A stretch of DNA of 64,000 nt from Membranihabitans maritimus (GTDB lineage: Bacteria; Bacteroidota; Bacteroidia; Chitinophagales; Saprospiraceae). The DNA lies in NCBI RefSeq assembly GCF_021729145.1, contig NZ_JAJSLW010000018.1, forward strand, positions 43,018 to 107,017. Reading direction: 5' to 3'. The notes beneath the pieces were generated by a model that was not told the origin of the DNA, did not search any database, and saw only the letters and a list, made by a program, of their open reading frames with translations. Position 1 is the stretch's first letter. Each line of letters opens with the position of its first letter. This document shows, one piece after another, positions 18,935 through 28,523 of the stretch. The position numbers and the translations under genes were made by a program.

Positions 18935-19474
18935 TTAATCCGGATCAGTTTCATCTTTTTTCTGGATGTGCGGATGATCAGTACCTAATCCCACAATTTT
19001 TATAATACCTATAATAATATTATTGAGCATCAGTATTACCGTTATCATCATCCCACTTAAAAGAGAAGAGAAAATCAATGTCGCCCAATAAATAAGATTA
19101 AACCACGAAGTTGGTATATTTTCGGCTTCTGTGATAGGGATATTGGATAATTGAAACAAGATGAGGGTACCAATAAATAGAATAGTATCAAATTTAGCAA
19201 TAGTTAACACCTGCTTATAATGCTCGTTTTTTAATTCGGACTTCGTTGATCCCGTACTTATGCCCAATAGCGTCAATAATAGGGCCAATATAGTAGCTGA
19301 TGCTAATACAATGGTATTACATAACATAGTGATGCCATTGAGCGAAGCTCTAATGAGTTGCTTCGCTTCATACCCCGATAGATTCCCCAATAAAAAGACA
19401 CCTAAAGAGGTAAATACTGTGGCCAGTAAACCACCAATCAAAGGACCTCTGTTATATTTGATAAAACCTTTCAT
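18935..19474 (-). CDS. Four-helix integral membrane protein, unknown function
   Basis: 179 residues, with four hydrophobic helices: GPLIGGLLATVFTSLGVFLLG, TIVLASATILALLLTLLGI, FDTILFIGTLILFQL and WATLIFSSLLSGMMITVILML. A charged tail ends in DETDPD. A central cytoplasmic loop (STKSELKNEHYKQVL) follows helix 2. I do not recognise a named domain. It converges on the catalase gene and sits in the stress island. Confidence 0.7.
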   Translation of the reverse strand: MKGFIKYNRGPLIGGLLATVFTSLGVFLLGNLSGYEAKQLIRASLNGITMLCNTIVLASATILALLLTLLGISTGSTKSELKNEHYKQVLTIAKFDTILFIGTLILFQLSNIPITEAENIPTSWFNLIYWATLIFSSLLSGMMITVILMLNNIIIGIIKIVGLGTDHPHIQKKDETDPD

Positions 19475-19776
19475 GAATAATGTTTTTTAACTTGCCAGTT
19501 ATTGCAACGATGGGCCAAATCATTAAAAAAAGATTCTTACAGATTGTAATAAACGATATACCTAAGAGCATTGTATATGCTAATGAGAAGATTCCATCCA
19601 AATATTCCTTGGGAAAGGATAGCTTTAAATAAATCCATTAAATGGACTGTCCCGAAAATTCAGGATCAAATCTACCCCCTGAGCACTCGGAGTTCTCTCC
19701 GCCATGAAAATTCATACAAAATCTAATAAAATATAACGGTTCCGCTGATTTATTCAGGATAAAAAAACTTTAAAAA
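19475..19776. other. Intergenic region, nothing recognised
   Basis: 302 bases between two reverse-strand genes. No frame, repeat or clear hairpin terminator was found. Confidence 0.5.
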
Positions 19777-20097
19777 TTAGATCAAATAGGATAAGCAAGC
19801 ATCGCTACATTCTCTACAAGACGCAGCACATTCTTTACAATGTTGATTGTCATGCATTTCACATTCCTGTGCACACTTTTTACAAATATCACTGCAGTAA
19901 TTTATTAGTGCCCTTATATCAGAGAAGTTTGTGCTAAGCAAATTTGCAGTGGCGGTACAAATAACTGCACATGCTCTATCCGTACGAATGCAATCTATCA
20001 TTTTCCGGGGATCATCTTCGTCCAAACACGCATCAGCACAATAGTTACAATGCGCTGCACAGTCATTAAGGATTTTAATTAAATCTAGATTTTCCAT
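19777..20097 (-). CDS. DUF326 four-helix-bundle Cys-rich protein (copper-storage-like)
   Basis: 106 residues with 16 cysteines, many in CxxC/CxxxC spacings along helices: CAAHCNYCADAC, CIRTDRACAVIC, CSDICKKCAQEC, then HCKECAASCRECSDAC. This is the DUF326 (YhjQ/Csp3-like) four-helix bundle. Characterised cytosolic Csp proteins store many Cu(I) ions on thiols inside the bundle. There is no signal peptide, so it should be cytosolic. It gives a second link to copper in this window besides the locus at 4877-13663. Confidence 0.9.
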   Translation of the reverse strand: MENLDLIKILNDCAAHCNYCADACLDEDDPRKMIDCIRTDRACAVICTATANLLSTNFSDIRALINYCSDICKKCAQECEMHDNQHCKECAASCRECSDACLSYLI

Positions 20098-20178
20098 TCT
20101 ATAAAATTTTTATTTAAAAATTAAAAGTAGATATTGCTCAACCAACCTAAGCTTTGTAATCATTTAGAATTCAATATA

Positions 20179-20610
20179 CTAGTCAGGAGAGTGTTCTTCC
20201 TTCCATTTAAGATATGAATTATATTGCCCTGGCGAAAGAATTGACTTTAATACCTTTTCTTCCTGTTTTTCCATAGCAAGGGTATCCACCTTTTCATCTA
20301 ATTGTTGACGATAATCAAGATTACTCTGTTCAAATCTTTTAATTTGATCATCAGTCATTCCCAGCACTCTGTACATAGTAGCCCAATCTCTTTGCTGATT
20401 TCTGCTCATGTTGGATAGCCCGTTATTTGGAGTCCTTTGAGCGGACGGAGAATCACCGTTGTTCCAGGCTGCAGTATCATCCATTGGATCGCGTTCTCTA
20501 TCCTCGTGGTTAAATAAACCATTTTGATTATCATTTCCGTTGTTAGAATTATTACACGAGATTGTTATTAAAAGGCAAATACTGATAATATATAAATTTA
20601 TACTTTTCAT
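20179..20610 (-). CDS. Lipoprotein of unknown function
   Basis: 143 residues with a signal peptide and lipobox (LLITISC, Cys19). An Asn/Asp-rich linker (NNSNNGNDNQNG) leads to a helical C-terminal half (YRVLGMTDDQIKRFEQ, EKQEEKVLKSILSPGQYNSYLKW). The C-terminal half recalls Spy/CpxP-like periplasmic helical hairpins, but the LTxxQ repeats are not clear, so this is only a suggestion. Same strand as its stress-island neighbours. Confidence 0.65.
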   Translation of the reverse strand: MKSINLYIISICLLITISCNNSNNGNDNQNGLFNHEDRERDPMDDTAAWNNGDSPSAQRTPNNGLSNMSRNQQRDWATMYRVLGMTDDQIKRFEQSNLDYRQQLDEKVDTLAMEKQEEKVLKSILSPGQYNSYLKWKEEHSPD

Positions 20611-20823
20611 AATTTAATATGTTTATTCTAATCAATATTAGATATATAATTGAATAGATATTGACTCAATGCTATTTTATATTGACCTGATAAAATTGAT
20701 TATCAGTTCCTGATTACCTTCGTGCTCCATTTTAACAGTCTGCATCACCAGTACTTACTTGTTGGGAAATTCATTGAATCACCGAATACGATCCTTTCTT
20801 ATAACGGAGATGTGTCTTATCCA

Positions 20824-21288
20824 TCAAATGCTTGACATTTTAGAATCCAGATATTCTTTTATTTCTTTAGGCATTTGATTTATTATGTGACTTGATTGCG
20901 CTTTAGGGAGAAATCGTTCCAGGGAATTCAGTGTATCAGAAATGATTACTTCCGTGGGTTTTTTCCAGGGAAACTGCCTTTCACCGTATTGATTTTGAAG
21001 TGTTTTCACACTCGATTTCATTTCCTCTAAAGTCATATAGTCAAGTGGTGGATGCTCCGCAAATTTCCACCCTTGTACATACACACCTTTTAGAATTATT
21101 GGCAAAGGAGATATAAGATCAAAAGATTCTCCAATATGTATTCTATCCCGTATGGTATGCATTACCGCACGCCAAATTTTGAACACTCTTTTTTTCTCCT
21201 CTGGATGTCCTAATTCTTTTGAAAGCTCATCCATGTATATTTCTGATACTTGAGTAAGTTTTTCAAAATTTAAATCTTCGCCCGCCAT
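20824..21288 (-). CDS. DUF2267 domain protein
   Basis: 154 residues. It has the DUF2267 pattern: an N-terminal helix ending in ELGHPEEKKRVFKIWRAVMHTIRDRI, a central SPLPIILKGVYVQGWKF segment, and a C-terminal helix (SDTLNSLERFLP, MPKEIKEYL). DUF2267 proteins accompany CsbD, catalase and YciF genes in general-stress islands across several phyla; no molecular function is established. Confidence 0.88.
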   Translation of the reverse strand: MAGEDLNFEKLTQVSEIYMDELSKELGHPEEKKRVFKIWRAVMHTIRDRIHIGESFDLISPLPIILKGVYVQGWKFAEHPPLDYMTLEEMKSSVKTLQNQYGERQFPWKKPTEVIISDTLNSLERFLPKAQSSHIINQMPKEIKEYLDSKMSSI

Positions 21289-21902
21289 AATAAAAATAAT
21301 TTATTTTAATAAACAATACAAATATTAATTAAACAACTACATTGAATACAAACCCCTTATAATACATAAAAGATATCTTTATTAATTAGTATGCAAGTGA
21401 GCAATAATAATTTTATTGGACCAAAAGAATATTTTTTAGCGATAAGAATAAAGAAAATGAACAGTCCAATTTCTCTTCAACGAGAGCAATCAGGAAAGAT
21501 ACCGTCCATCTTTCTCCTCATATCGGACCGGGTAAATTTATTATTGACTGCTCCGTTATCGGGGTTCGGAGAAAATAACTACAGTGTAACTATATGCTCT
21601 AAAAAAATTATTTTTGATTCATACGAATAAATCGGTTTATATTAACTTTTCCTTTATATAAAAACATCTTCACAAATACGTAATTATAAATACCTGCTAT
21701 ACTACTGATAATTTAGTTTGACGGGCATTCATTGAACGTGATTGGAACCGTGTATGCTTATCCATAAAGTTCTGTCATTGCCACACTAAAATTACATAGT
21801 GCCTGGTAAATACACAAACATGGTTGAGAGAACAGTCAAACCATAACATAAGGAGTAAAAACCAACTATTTTAACTATTAATCTAAAAGAGCAACCAATA
21901 CT
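21289..21902. other. Divergent intergenic region
   Basis: 614 AT-rich bases between the reverse DUF2267 gene and the forward DUF1704 gene. A 79-codon frame at 21391-21630 shows no family features and is not called. It should hold both promoters, but I see no clear consensus match. Confidence 0.5.
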
Positions 21903-23738
21903 ATGGAATGGGATGAAATAGATTATAAAAAATTTAAAAGCCAATTGAGTGAAGCTACTATTGTGGAGCAGATTCTTCCTAATGGAGGTTTCCTTCACAT
22001 AGAAGAAAAGCTATCCTTTATTTTGATATACCGGAAAAAATCTAATGATGAAGGAACAGATAAATTAGTAAAAGCCATCGGATCTTACTTGCTTATTGGT
22101 GATGACGATCTTTCAAAGTATTCAAGGTTACTTAAAATTTTAATTGATTTTTTTACGAAAAAATACAATTCATATTTACTTTTTGAAATCTACTGCGGCC
22201 CTGTTCAAAGTTCCACTTTCATTATTAAGGGACCTTCACATAAATTACCGGCTACCCTGCAAGTACTAAAAGAAAAATTAGAAAATATACCCAATAGTTC
22301 CAGTAACAAGTCAATGGACGTGGTAATAGAACAGACTAAGAAAAGACATCCAAAAGAACAAAGCCCTATTATAAATATTCAAAATGCAAAGGTTAGTGGT
22401 GCACTCCTCATTGCTCTTGAAGTTCCCCCAGTATATCGGGATGACAATGGAAAATTTTATCCGATATTTTTTCAATCCTTTAGGAATCATTTTGTAAAAG
22501 CCATACAAAAGGCACTCTTCGAATATTTACGTGTTCAGACTACTTCCGGAATTGGTAGTTATTACGCTTTAGGTAAAAGTCAAATTCAGGAAGAAGTACT
22601 AAAAATAGACCGACAGCTAACTGAAATACAAAATAGTTATCAGTTTCTCATACAAGTGGCACCTGTAAACCTCGATAATATAAGAAAAAAATTTTTTCAA
22701 AGTAATTTCAAAAAATTATTAAAATATCATTACCGTCTTCTAACGGCTGATCCGGATTTACTTAAAAGAAAACTATTCAATCTTAAAATTGAGAAAATAG
22801 ATGATCCTGCATTATTTTACATTTTCAAGGAAAAAAGAGAAGAGCTGGACCAACAAATATCCATGCTGGGTGAAAGAGGAACAAAAAATTTTTTCTATAA
22901 CAGTATCCGCATATACAAAGGAGTAAATAAAGAACTTTTAACCGAAGCTACTGCTATTTTAAAAAATGTTCCCGAAGAAAGCTCTAAAACCCAGGATGTA
23001 ATAAGTGCCAATGAATTCGCAAAACTTGCCGAAGACGAGTTTGAAGAATATCGCAAGCAGGATTCTTTTTTTAAAAGCAGGATCCACCTCAGAAAAGACT
23101 TGAATATTTTGATGGTATCCAGAGGAGAATTGTATGTTCCGTCAACATTGCAAGTTCCTTCCCGGGAGGCCAAAGCACTGATCCAACATGAAATCGGAAC
23201 CCATGCACTGACATATCACAATGGCAAAGAACAACCTCTGACACAGCTGTCGATTGGTCTGGCCGAATATGAAACTTTACAGGAAGGGATTTCTGTGCTT
23301 TCAGAATACTTTAGCGATGGACTAACAGGAAATCGGTTACGAATGCTGGCGGGAAGGGTGATCGCAGGAAACGAGTTACTTAAAGATGCAAACTTTCATG
23401 AAGTATTTTTCAAGTTGTACGCAGAATTTGATTTTTCCAAGGAACGTGCATTTAACATTACAGCCAGGGTGTTTCAGGGTGGGGGCTTTCTTAAAGACAT
23501 AATTTATCTACGCGGATTATTGCAAGCGATAAAATATTTAAAAGAAGATGGAGAACTAACCCCTTTACTCGCCGGGAAATTTGCAATAAAACATCTTGAC
23601 GTTATTAGAGATCTGACAAAGAGGGAAATTCTTTTAAAGCCTAAATTGACTCCGAGATATATGCAAATGGATTCATTCCAGGAAAAATTTACGAAAATTA
23701 AGGAAGGTATACCTCTCTTTAAAATGATATCATCATGA
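21903..23738 (+). CDS. DUF1704 / QEGLA-motif metallopeptidase (MATCAP-like)
   Basis: 611 residues. The C-terminal half holds the zinc-peptidase signature HEIGTH (His429, Glu430, His433) followed by YETLQEGISVLSEYF (Glu461), the motif that gave the family its 'flavohemoglobin expression-modulating QEGLA' label. The family is homologous to eukaryotic MATCAP peptidases, which remove the C-terminal tyrosine from tubulin. Here the motif reads QEGIS rather than QEGLA. The N-terminal ~250 residues are less conserved. It is the first gene of a tight operon; its last four bases (ATGA) overlap the start of the ATP-grasp gene. The substrate is unknown, and a role in trimming a peptide or peptidyl metabolite is inferred. 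Confidence 0.88.
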   Translation: MEWDEIDYKKFKSQLSEATIVEQILPNGGFLHIEEKLSFILIYRKKSNDEGTDKLVKAIGSYLLIGDDDLSKYSRLLKILIDFFTKKYNSYLLFEIYCGPVQSSTFIIKGPSHKLPATLQVLKEKLENIPNSSSNKSMDVVIEQTKKRHPKEQSPIINIQNAKVSGALLIALEVPPVYRDDNGKFYPIFFQSFRNHFVKAIQKALFEYLRVQTTSGIGSYYALGKSQIQEEVLKIDRQLTEIQNSYQFLIQVAPVNLDNIRKKFFQSNFKKLLKYHYRLLTADPDLLKRKLFNLKIEKIDDPALFYIFKEKREELDQQISMLGERGTKNFFYNSIRIYKGVNKELLTEATAILKNVPEESSKTQDVISANEFAKLAEDEFEEYRKQDSFFKSRIHLRKDLNILMVSRGELYVPSTLQVPSREAKALIQHEIGTHALTYHNGKEQPLTQLSIGLAEYETLQEGISVLSEYFSDGLTGNRLRMLAGRVIAGNELLKDANFHEVFFKLYAEFDFSKERAFNITARVFQGGGFLKDIIYLRGLLQAIKYLKEDGELTPLLAGKFAIKHLDVIRDLTKREILLKPKLTPRYMQMDSFQEKFTKIKEGIPLFKMISS

Positions 23739-24790
23739 AAATTGGTTTTGTTTTAAATAGCTTTAATACGGAAAGTTGTGGCACTTCCATAATTCTAATG
23801 AATAAAGCGTGCCAGATGGGACACAGTGTCTATGCTCTTGATGTTGAAGACTTCGTCTTTTCCAACCGTTCTTATATGGAAGTTTATTCCTACAAAATTA
23901 AAAAGTGCAAAGAGTTGTCATCACCCCAAGATTGCCTTGATCAACTCAAAGATCTAAATCTGACGAAAAGGAAAATTTCACTACGAGAACTGGATGTTCT
24001 TTTCCTCAGAAACAACCCTACTGAAGAAAACGCTACAAGATATTGGGCAGAACATGCCGGGATTGCATTTGGCAGATTAGCTCAACAGGAGGGTATTCTG
24101 GTATTAAATGATGCTTATGGTCTATCGGAGGCTTTTATAGATAAACTTTATTTTGAAGAACTTCCGAAATGCATTAAACCGGCTTCTATCATTACGCGAT
24201 ATAAAAATGAAATTCTAGAGTTCTGGAATAAGCACGATAAAAAAATGATATTAAAGCCTTTACAAGGTTCCGGAGGTAAAAATGTATATCTAATAAATAA
24301 AAAAGAAAAGAATATAAATCAAATAATAGATGCCATTTCAGAACAAGGATACATCATAGCCCAGGAATATCTTCCTGAAGTAGAAGACAGTGGTGATATT
24401 CGTGTAATAATGATGAACGGTAAACTATTGGAAGAAAATGGAGAAAAAGCACTAATCGGAAGAATAAACAAAAACAAGGAAGAGTTTCGCAGTAATTTTA
24501 AAGTCGGAGCAACAGCCACCAATAGTCAGTTAACACCAGCTATTGAAGAAATCATTAAACTTACCTCTCCCAGGTTAATTAGAGACGGTTTGTTTTTTGT
24601 CGGCCTCGACATCGTAAAAGATAAACTAATAGAAATAAATGTGTTAAGCCCGGGAGGACTGGGAAGGTTTAAAGATATAGGCTTACCTGACTTTGCAAAA
24701 ACTGTAATAACGGCTATCGAGCGTAAACTTTACTATAAAAAAAAATACAACGGACGGTTCAGTAATAGAGAATTAGCGACAATGGATTAA
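23735..24790 (+). CDS. GshB-like ATP-grasp ligase
   Basis: 351 residues. The C-terminal two-thirds is an ATP-grasp fold of the glutathione synthetase/RimK type: ILKPLQGSGGKNVYLI (ATP-binding Lys and Gly-rich loop), IIAQEYLPEVEDSGDIRVIMMNG, and LIEINVLSPGGL (Mg ligands). The N-terminal domain resembles GshB (KIGFVLNSF, LRNNPTEENATRYWAEHAG). No gshA-like gene is next to it, and it overlaps a metallopeptidase gene by four bases. An amino-acid or peptide ligase acting with the neighbours is therefore as likely as glutathione synthesis. Confidence 0.88.
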   Translation: MKIGFVLNSFNTESCGTSIILMNKACQMGHSVYALDVEDFVFSNRSYMEVYSYKIKKCKELSSPQDCLDQLKDLNLTKRKISLRELDVLFLRNNPTEENATRYWAEHAGIAFGRLAQQEGILVLNDAYGLSEAFIDKLYFEELPKCIKPASIITRYKNEILEFWNKHDKKMILKPLQGSGGKNVYLINKKEKNINQIIDAISEQGYIIAQEYLPEVEDSGDIRVIMMNGKLLEENGEKALIGRINKNKEEFRSNFKVGATATNSQLTPAIEEIIKLTSPRLIRDGLFFVGLDIVKDKLIEINVLSPGGLGRFKDIGLPDFAKTVITAIERKLYYKKKYNGRFSNRELATMD

Positions 24791-24802
24791 TGCATATAAA
24801 CG

Positions 24803-25684
24803 ATGAAAAGAATAATCGGTACATATTCTGATAATAAGGAAGCGTTGTTATTGGTAACGGCGGGGATTCATGGCAATGAGCCAAGTGGTATAATTGCCAT
24901 GGAAAAAGTATTTTCCCGACTTAAATATTATCAACCCCTTATCAAAGGAACTATCGTAGGAATACGAGGAAACATTGGTGGACTGAAAAATGCAAAACGT
25001 TTTTTGGAAGAAGATCTTAACCGTATCTGGACTAAAGAGAATATTCTTTCTGAAAAAACTGATACAACAGAAAAAGAAGAAATGATGGATATATTAGATG
25101 TCATCCGTTTCTTCTCAGAAAAAGAATACACTAAAAATTACTTTTTAGACTGCCATACCACCTCAGCTGAAACCCAACCTTTTATTTCGGTACAGGACGT
25201 TGGTGAAAATGATAACTGGGCGCATTTATTTCCACTACCTGTTGTTCGTGGTTTTAGTGATATGGTAAATGGTTGTATCGATCATTATTTGAGCAGAAGA
25301 GGAATGACCGGGTTCGTGTCGGAAGCAGGGCAACACAATTCACTTTCAGCATTAAAAAATCAAGAGTGTTTAATTTGGTTGGTGATTGAAAAAGCATGTG
25401 GACTAAATTTCGATCAAATCCCTAAATTGTCCAAATACATTGAAACGTTCCGTAATAGTATAAAAGAACAATCCACTTTCGAAATTATCCATAGATATAC
25501 TTTGGCAGAAGGAGATCGATTTGTAATGGAGCCCGGATTTTTTAACTTTCAAAAAATCGAAAAAGGAGAAAAATTGGCTACGCATAACGATAAAGAAGTA
25601 AGGAGTCGTTGGGATTCCTATATCTTCATGCCGTTATACCAATCGCAGGGGGAGGATGGTTTTTATATAATAGATCGTGTTTAG
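24803..25684 (+). CDS. AstE/AspA-type zinc hydrolase (succinylglutamate desuccinylase/aspartoacylase family)
   Basis: 293 residues. The M14-like zinc site is visible: GIHGNEPSG (His23, Glu26), DLNRIW (Arg74 region) and LDCHTTS (His118). The C-terminal beta domain has FVMEPGFFNFQKIEKGE. It starts 12 bases after the ATP-grasp gene, completing a three-gene operon with DUF1704. Members cleave N-acyl or peptide-like amide bonds of amino acids; they are related to the carboxypeptidases that remove glutamates from tubulin. The substrate is unknown. Confidence 0.87.
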   Translation: MKRIIGTYSDNKEALLLVTAGIHGNEPSGIIAMEKVFSRLKYYQPLIKGTIVGIRGNIGGLKNAKRFLEEDLNRIWTKENILSEKTDTTEKEEMMDILDVIRFFSEKEYTKNYFLDCHTTSAETQPFISVQDVGENDNWAHLFPLPVVRGFSDMVNGCIDHYLSRRGMTGFVSEAGQHNSLSALKNQECLIWLVIEKACGLNFDQIPKLSKYIETFRNSIKEQSTFEIIHRYTLAEGDRFVMEPGFFNFQKIEKGEKLATHNDKEVRSRWDSYIFMPLYQSQGEDGFYIIDRV

Positions 25685-25997
25685 ATAGGATCATTTCCGG
25701 TTCGGGTATTCAATATAGATGTTCTTATAAATGCATATATCCTTTCGGATTAGAATGAAAAAGATTCATAAAAATAATACAAGAAACTACAAAGAATGAA
25801 AAATGGGAAATAGTCGATTACATCAAGGGATTAAATTCAACATTGTTCGATATCATTTTTTCTCCACAGAGCTTATTTAAACCATGGTTATAGAATCGCA
25901 GCAGTAGTATTATCTCTAACCACAAAATGCCTTTTACCTACTCAATTCCTTGATTTATTAATATCTAATTTTATTTCTATCACTAATTTATACAATC
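25685..25997. other. Intergenic region, nothing recognised
   Basis: 313 AT-rich bases before the SDR gene. Probable promoter region; no clear consensus or hairpin seen. Confidence 0.5.
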
Positions 25998-26846
25998 ATG
26001 AAAACACCAAAATCATTTCCACATCAATCCCAATCCCTTCCCGGGCAGCAACACAAAATGTATCCAACACCGGATATTATTCGGGAAAATTACAAGGGAA
26101 GCAAAAAATTACACAATAAAATAGCGCTTATTACAGGGGGAGACAGCGGTATAGGACGGAGTGTTGCTGTCCATTTTGCAAGAGAAGGTGCTAATGTAGC
26201 TATCATCTACCTTTCAGAAGATAATGATGCGAAAAAAACCAAGGAAATGGTTGAAAATGAAGGACAAAAATGCTTACTAATAAAAGGGGATCTCAAGGAA
26301 GAAAATTTCAGTTCTTTTGCAGTCGATAAATGTGTATCTGAATTCAACGGACTTAACATTTTAGTTAATAATGCAGCAATTCAGTTCTCTAAAGATTCTG
26401 TAGAGGAAATAAGCACCGAACAGTTACGTAAAACCTTTGAAACGAATATTTATCCTTATTTCTTCATTGTTAGAAGAGCATTGGACTATTTATCAGAGGG
26501 TGACACAATTATCCATACCAGTTCAGTCACAGCTTATAGAGGTAGTGAACATTTGTTAGATTATTCAAGCACCAAAGGGGCTATAGTTAGTTTTACCCGG
26601 TCTTTATCTAAATCACTTGCAAAGAAAAATATCAGGGTAAACGGAATAGCTCCCGGACCTATCTGGACCCCGCTTATTCCTGCAACTTTTGATGATGTAA
26701 CCGAATTTGGCCAGGATACACCGTTGGGTCGGGCGGGTCAACCCAGCGAACTTGGTCCTGCCTATGTCTTCCTGGCTTCTGAAGACAGTAGTTATATGAC
26801 CGGACAATTTATTCACATCAATGGTGGCGAAATAATTGGATCATAA
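25998..26846 (+). CDS. SDR family oxidoreductase (YghA-like)
   Basis: 282 residues with the classical SDR features: cofactor loop TGGDSGIGRS, LVNNAA, HTSSVT (catalytic Ser) and YSSTKG (catalytic Tyr and Lys), ending MTGQFIHINGG. The ~40-residue N-terminal extension (SFPHQSQSLPGQQHKMYPTP) is typical of YghA-type SDRs, which are NADP-dependent and often grouped with general-stress genes. The natural substrate is uncertain. The next gene begins directly after its stop codon. Confidence 0.93.
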   Translation: MKTPKSFPHQSQSLPGQQHKMYPTPDIIRENYKGSKKLHNKIALITGGDSGIGRSVAVHFAREGANVAIIYLSEDNDAKKTKEMVENEGQKCLLIKGDLKEENFSSFAVDKCVSEFNGLNILVNNAAIQFSKDSVEEISTEQLRKTFETNIYPYFFIVRRALDYLSEGDTIIHTSSVTAYRGSEHLLDYSSTKGAIVSFTRSLSKSLAKKNIRVNGIAPGPIWTPLIPATFDDVTEFGQDTPLGRAGQPSELGPAYVFLASEDSSYMTGQFIHINGGEIIGS

Positions 26847-27296
26847 ATGTTGAATTTATCAAAATCATATCCAACTTTACTGGTACTCCTCGCCCTAACT
26901 GCGTGTAATTTCCCCAAGGATCCACACAGTGCATTTGAAAATGCCAGAAAAAACGGACTAAAGATCGGAGTGGTTCATAATCCCCCTTACACAAAAGTTG
27001 AAAACACAACTTTTTCGGGGAGTGAAATTCTTTACCTAAGAGAGTTTTGTAAGAAAGAGAGGCTTCAATATCATTTTGAATTCGGAAATGAAACTTATCT
27101 TATTAAAAAACTAAAGGAATATAAACTCGATATAGTCGCAGGTGGATTCCAGGAATCATCGATTTGGAAGAAAGAAGCCGGTATATCAAAACCCTACGAT
27201 AAGAAGCATGTGTTTTTAATCCCGAAAGGAGAAAATCAGCTTTTGTATTATTTGGAAAATTTTATAGCAAACAACAAGCTAAATGAAAAAAAATAA
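26847..27296 (+). CDS. Short solute-binding-like lipoprotein
   Basis: 149 residues, starting with no gap after the SDR gene. It has a signal peptide and lipobox (LLALTAC, Cys20). The mature part recalls the first lobe of SBP_bac_3 periplasmic binding proteins: LKIGVVHNPPYTK, GSEILYLREFCKKERLQYHFE, LKEYKLDIVAGGF. A full protein would have about 230 residues and two lobes; here most of the second lobe is missing, although the C-terminal KKHVFLIPKGEN matches the hinge region. Its last 14 bases overlap the CDF transporter gene. It may present a ligand to that transporter, which would be unusual. Confidence 0.75.
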   Translation: MLNLSKSYPTLLVLLALTACNFPKDPHSAFENARKNGLKIGVVHNPPYTKVENTTFSGSEILYLREFCKKERLQYHFEFGNETYLIKKLKEYKLDIVAGGFQESSIWKKEAGISKPYDKKHVFLIPKGENQLLYYLENFIANNKLNEKK

Positions 27297-28248
27297 TAAA
27301 CAATATGAGCTACCTTCTCACCTGCAACCCGTTCTAAAAAAATCAAAGAAACTGGAATGGATTACCTTAATCTATATATGTTCAGTAATTATACTTATGT
27401 ATTCTGTTATGGGATCTTCCCAGGCAATGAAAACAGCCTGGATCGAAGATGTTCTGAGCTTGTTACCGGCCATCAGTTTTCTGGTGGCCTCGAATCTATA
27501 TAGTAAAGCTCCAACTAATATTTTTCCTTATGGATATCACAGGGTATTCAGCATTGCCTTTTTGACAGGTTCTGTTGCACTATTTTCTATGGGGATCTAC
27601 CTATTTATAGACTCAACACATTCCTTATGGGTTCAAGATCGACCTACCATAGGCGCCGTCACAATTTTTGAAAATCAATTTTGGGAAGGATGGATTATGA
27701 TCGCGGCATTAGCTTACAGCTCACTACCATCCATTGTATTGGGATATATGAAACAACCGTTGGCTAAAAAACTTCACAATAAAATACTCTTTATAGATGC
27801 AAAAACACAGAAAGCCGATTATCTGACCGCATTTGCAGCCATGATAGGAATTATGGGAGTTGGTGCTGGTTTTTGGTGGGCAGATGCTGCAACTGCTCTA
27901 TTTATTTCAGTCTCAGTTACAAAAGATGGTTATCAAAATCTATCGAATGCTGTAGGTGATCTCATGGATCGACGTCCCGTACAAGTAAATTCACATAAAA
28001 AAGATGAGTTGGTGGAAAAAATTGCCAAAGAAGTTGAGAGTTGGATTTGGGTAAAAAACTCCCGCGTTCGTTTCAGGGAACACGGCCAGGTATACTTCGG
28101 GGAAGTATATATAATTCCCAATTCTAATGAAATTTCCCTCCCTAAAATTGAAGAAGGAATAAATAAAATTAAGGAACTCCACTGGAAAATCCATGATGTT
28201 ACCATTATGCAAGTTTCTTGCTTTTCCCCCAACTCAGGCAGTGATTAG
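27283..28248 (+). CDS. Cation diffusion facilitator (CDF) transporter
   Basis: 321 residues with six predicted membrane helices and a C-terminal cytoplasmic domain (GEVYIIPNSNEISLPKIEEG). Family marks include WIEDVLSLLPAISFLVAS in helix 2, FPYGYHRVFSIAFL and the helix-5 FIDAKTQKADYLTA, whose acidic residues correspond to the metal-site region. CDF proteins exchange protons for Zn, Fe, Mn or Co and remove them from the cytosol. The usual HD/DD pattern in helix 5 is altered, so the metal cannot be predicted. It is translationally coupled to the lipoprotein gene before it. Confidence 0.88.
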   Translation: MKKNNKQYELPSHLQPVLKKSKKLEWITLIYICSVIILMYSVMGSSQAMKTAWIEDVLSLLPAISFLVASNLYSKAPTNIFPYGYHRVFSIAFLTGSVALFSMGIYLFIDSTHSLWVQDRPTIGAVTIFENQFWEGWIMIAALAYSSLPSIVLGYMKQPLAKKLHNKILFIDAKTQKADYLTAFAAMIGIMGVGAGFWWADAATALFISVSVTKDGYQNLSNAVGDLMDRRPVQVNSHKKDELVEKIAKEVESWIWVKNSRVRFREHGQVYFGEVYIIPNSNEISLPKIEEGINKIKELHWKIHDVTIMQVSCFSPNSGSD

Positions 28249-28523
28249 AAGTATAACATTTGAGACAGGTTGAGGACACTTACACAGACTATTAACATCC
28301 CTCATTTCAAATGATCGGAACATAAAATACTTGAAATGCAAAATATTGATACTCTTTTTGAGTTGTTAACGTTTATTATGCATTGGTTATTCCCAAATAC
28401 AAAAGGTAGCTAAATTTTAAAACTTGCCTCAAAAGGATATTTAAATTATGTAATTACGGATAATTCCAACTTAACATAATTAATTTTCATCCCCTGGATA
28501 TTTTAAAATATGAAACATATATT

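Noticed and set aside
21391..21630. 79-codon forward frame before the DUF1704 gene
   Set aside because: No recognisable domain; in the divergent promoter region; probably chance.
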